This document shows positions 62,939 through 64,000 of a stretch of 64,000 nt of DNA, one piece after another (within the stretch, counting starts at the first letter, position 1; each line of letters opens with the position of its first letter). Origin of the DNA: Bacillota bacterium (GTDB lineage Bacteria; Bacillota; Bacilli; Paenibacillales; NBRC-103111); NCBI GenBank assembly GCA_023386955.1, contig JAEWIS010000021.1, positions 70,973 through 134,972 of the forward strand. Direction: 5' to 3'. A program made the position numbers and the translations under genes. Under the pieces are notes generated by a model that worked only from the letters and a program-made list of their open reading frames with translations, ran no database searches and was not told the DNA's origin.

Positions 62939-63022
62939 TCCCCTCATCGGAGATGAGGGAACGCCACACGGCGAGTGTGGGGGTGCAGGGGGCGACGCCT
63001 CCTGCGTATCCCCTGTAGGGGA
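62939..63022 (-). ncRNA. Four consecutive hairpins downstream of the IS110 transposase; candidate guide RNA
   Basis: Hairpins: CCCTCATC/GATGAGGG (62941-62959), CCACAC/GTGTGG (62964-62980), GCAGGGGGC/GCCTCCTGC (62985-63005) and TCCCC/GGGGA (63009-63022). They follow each other with almost no gaps, immediately after the transposase stop. IS110-family recombinases use a structured RNA encoded in the element's non-coding end (bridge or seek RNA); in the IS1111 subgroup this is the 3' end, as here. Boundaries and function are inference. Confidence 0.4.
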
Positions 63023-63041
63023 CGGAAGGGGGGAATAGGGG

Positions 63042-64000
63042 TTACGCTACGGTACGGGCTGCAGCCCAGATGAACCCCACCAATTCCCGCGCGACTGCAC
63101 CAATGGCGACATTTTTATGCTTGTTCAGGCCAAACACCAGATGACGGTATTTCTTGTTCAATCGTTCCTGGGCTTTCCAACTCAACAGCTGCACATCCGC
63201 CGGCAACCCCTCCAAACGACGGGCCAGATCTCCCTTTACGGCGGGACGATGACGGTAACTCCAGGCCGATTCGATGAGGCTCCGGCGAAGCCGGCCATTG
63301 CCTGCTTTGGTCATTCCCCCTCTGCAGGTACGTGGTCCGCTGGAATGTTCCCGGGGCACCAGACCCAAATACGCCATGAGTTGGGCAGGCGAACGGAAGC
63401 GGGCAAAGGATCCGATTTCGGCCGCGATGGTCATGGCCGTCAACAGCCCAACACCGCGCAGCGATTGCAAGACTTGGATGAGCTCCGCTTTCGTTCCCGT
63501 AGCGGCTTGCTCCAGCAGAGCGTGCTCCAAGCGCTGGATCCGCTGCTCCACTTCCTGCAGAGCATGAAGCATTTCGGTAAACGCCACTTGCATCGTGGCA
63601 AAAGGGAACGTCAGCTGGCCTAACCACACGCGATACTTCTTGGTCCAGCGACGCTTCAGGGTAGCGGGCTGCTCGATCTGATGACGCAGGAGAAACTTTA
63701 AAATGCGCTGGCGCTGACGGTGAGCATCCTCCATCGCCGCCTCCCGAGCTCGAACCAACTCACGCAATGCCTCATCCTCCCGCTCGGGGACGTAAACTGC
63801 GGTCAATTCGCCTGCCCGAAACAAACGAGCTAATTGTTCGGCATCCCGGCGATCGGTCTTGACATGGTCACCGGGGCGTTTGGGCATAAGCGACGGAGCA
63901 ATGACCACGCACTGGGCCCCCATGGACCGAAGAAGGCGATAAGTTTCGTAGCCCGTTGGACCCGCCTCATAACAAAAAGAAAGGGTTTCGACGGAGCCCA
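63042..64000 (-). mobile_element. IS110-family transposase (5' end beyond window)
   Basis: A 319-codon visible portion of a DEDD recombinase, continuing off the right edge. FCYEAGPTGYETYRLLRSMG, VIAPSLMPKRPGDHVKTDRRDA (with the TDRRDA acidic pair) and the C-terminal transposase_20 region with SLRGVGLLTAMTIAAEIGSF (HhH-like), YLGLVPREHSSG and the Ser-containing GMTKAGNGRLRRSLIESAW are characteristic. The first catalytic Asp lies outside the window. The gene is intact as far as seen. It is the only mobile element recognised here. Confidence 0.95.

Overview
The window reads as chromosomal DNA of a GC-rich, endospore-former-type Firmicute, most likely Paenibacillus or a close relative. The signs are strong AGGAGG ribosome-binding sites with many GTG starts, several large membrane-anchored AraC-type regulators, YesM/YesN-type two-component systems, LplB/LplC-type sugar permeases with no dedicated ATPase, a BceABRS-type module, YpfJ, YerB and CBO0543-family proteins, and a carbohydrate-directed gene set. 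The genus is inferred from gene content only. No rRNA, tRNA, CRISPR array or prophage was seen. One IS110-family transposase is cut by the right edge.

Layout. 1-4114 (minus): three genes of an apparent surface-polysaccharide locus continuing off the left edge. 4281-6192 (plus): YerB-like lipoprotein, DUF4234 and DUF2752 proteins. 6276-13225: rlmN, nudC, a truncated response regulator, an FAD oxidoreductase, a UvrC-like protein without the C-terminal nuclease, and an MFS exporter. 13633-16414 (minus): Cthe_2159-type carbohydrate-binding lipoprotein and an SRPBCC protein. 16698-22135 (minus): a sugar permease plus a three-gene sensing module (membrane-anchored sugar-binding protein, LytS/YesM-type kinase, YesN-type regulator) resembling XylFII-LytS-YesN. 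22136-22894: a gene-free structured region ending in a strong terminator. 22895-27597: flavin oxidoreductase, a ketoacyl-synthase-III-like protein lacking two catalytic residues, a small STAS-like protein, YpfJ and a CBO0543 protein. 27744-32158: a BceRS-like pair facing BceAB-like transporter genes. 32331-38262: a double-kinase hybrid sensor, then a minus-strand resistance-like group (AAC(3)-type acetyltransferase, a second UMP-kinase-like gene and a tandem GNAT protein) in which two 5' leaders carry intrinsic terminators and one also a 33-codon open reading frame. 38465-44221: DUF4037, pirin, a membrane protein, an AraC sensor-regulator and a GNAT. 44293-50851: an orphan solute-binding lipoprotein, a pectinesterase-like LysM protein, and an NAD-dependent reductase/TetR pair with three palindromic operator candidates. 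51060-62243 (minus): a seven-gene glycan-uptake operon (two permeases, binding lipoprotein, DapA-like aldolase, BNR sialidase-like enzyme, GH106-like hydrolase, AraC sensor-regulator). 62244-64000: repeats, a structured non-coding stretch and the IS110 transposase.

The features that conventional gene calling does not explain are: (i) a family of short intergenic units (TAACGRA at one end, RCTATTT-like core at the other), clustered at four or five loci, each cluster having units in one orientation on the left and inverted units on the right; (ii) the attenuator-like leaders before the acetyltransferase/UMP-kinase genes; (iii) the structured region at 22.3-22.86 kb; and (iv) consecutive hairpins directly downstream of the IS110 transposase that could be its guide (bridge/seek) RNA. 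All functions are inferred from sequence reading; no database search was run.
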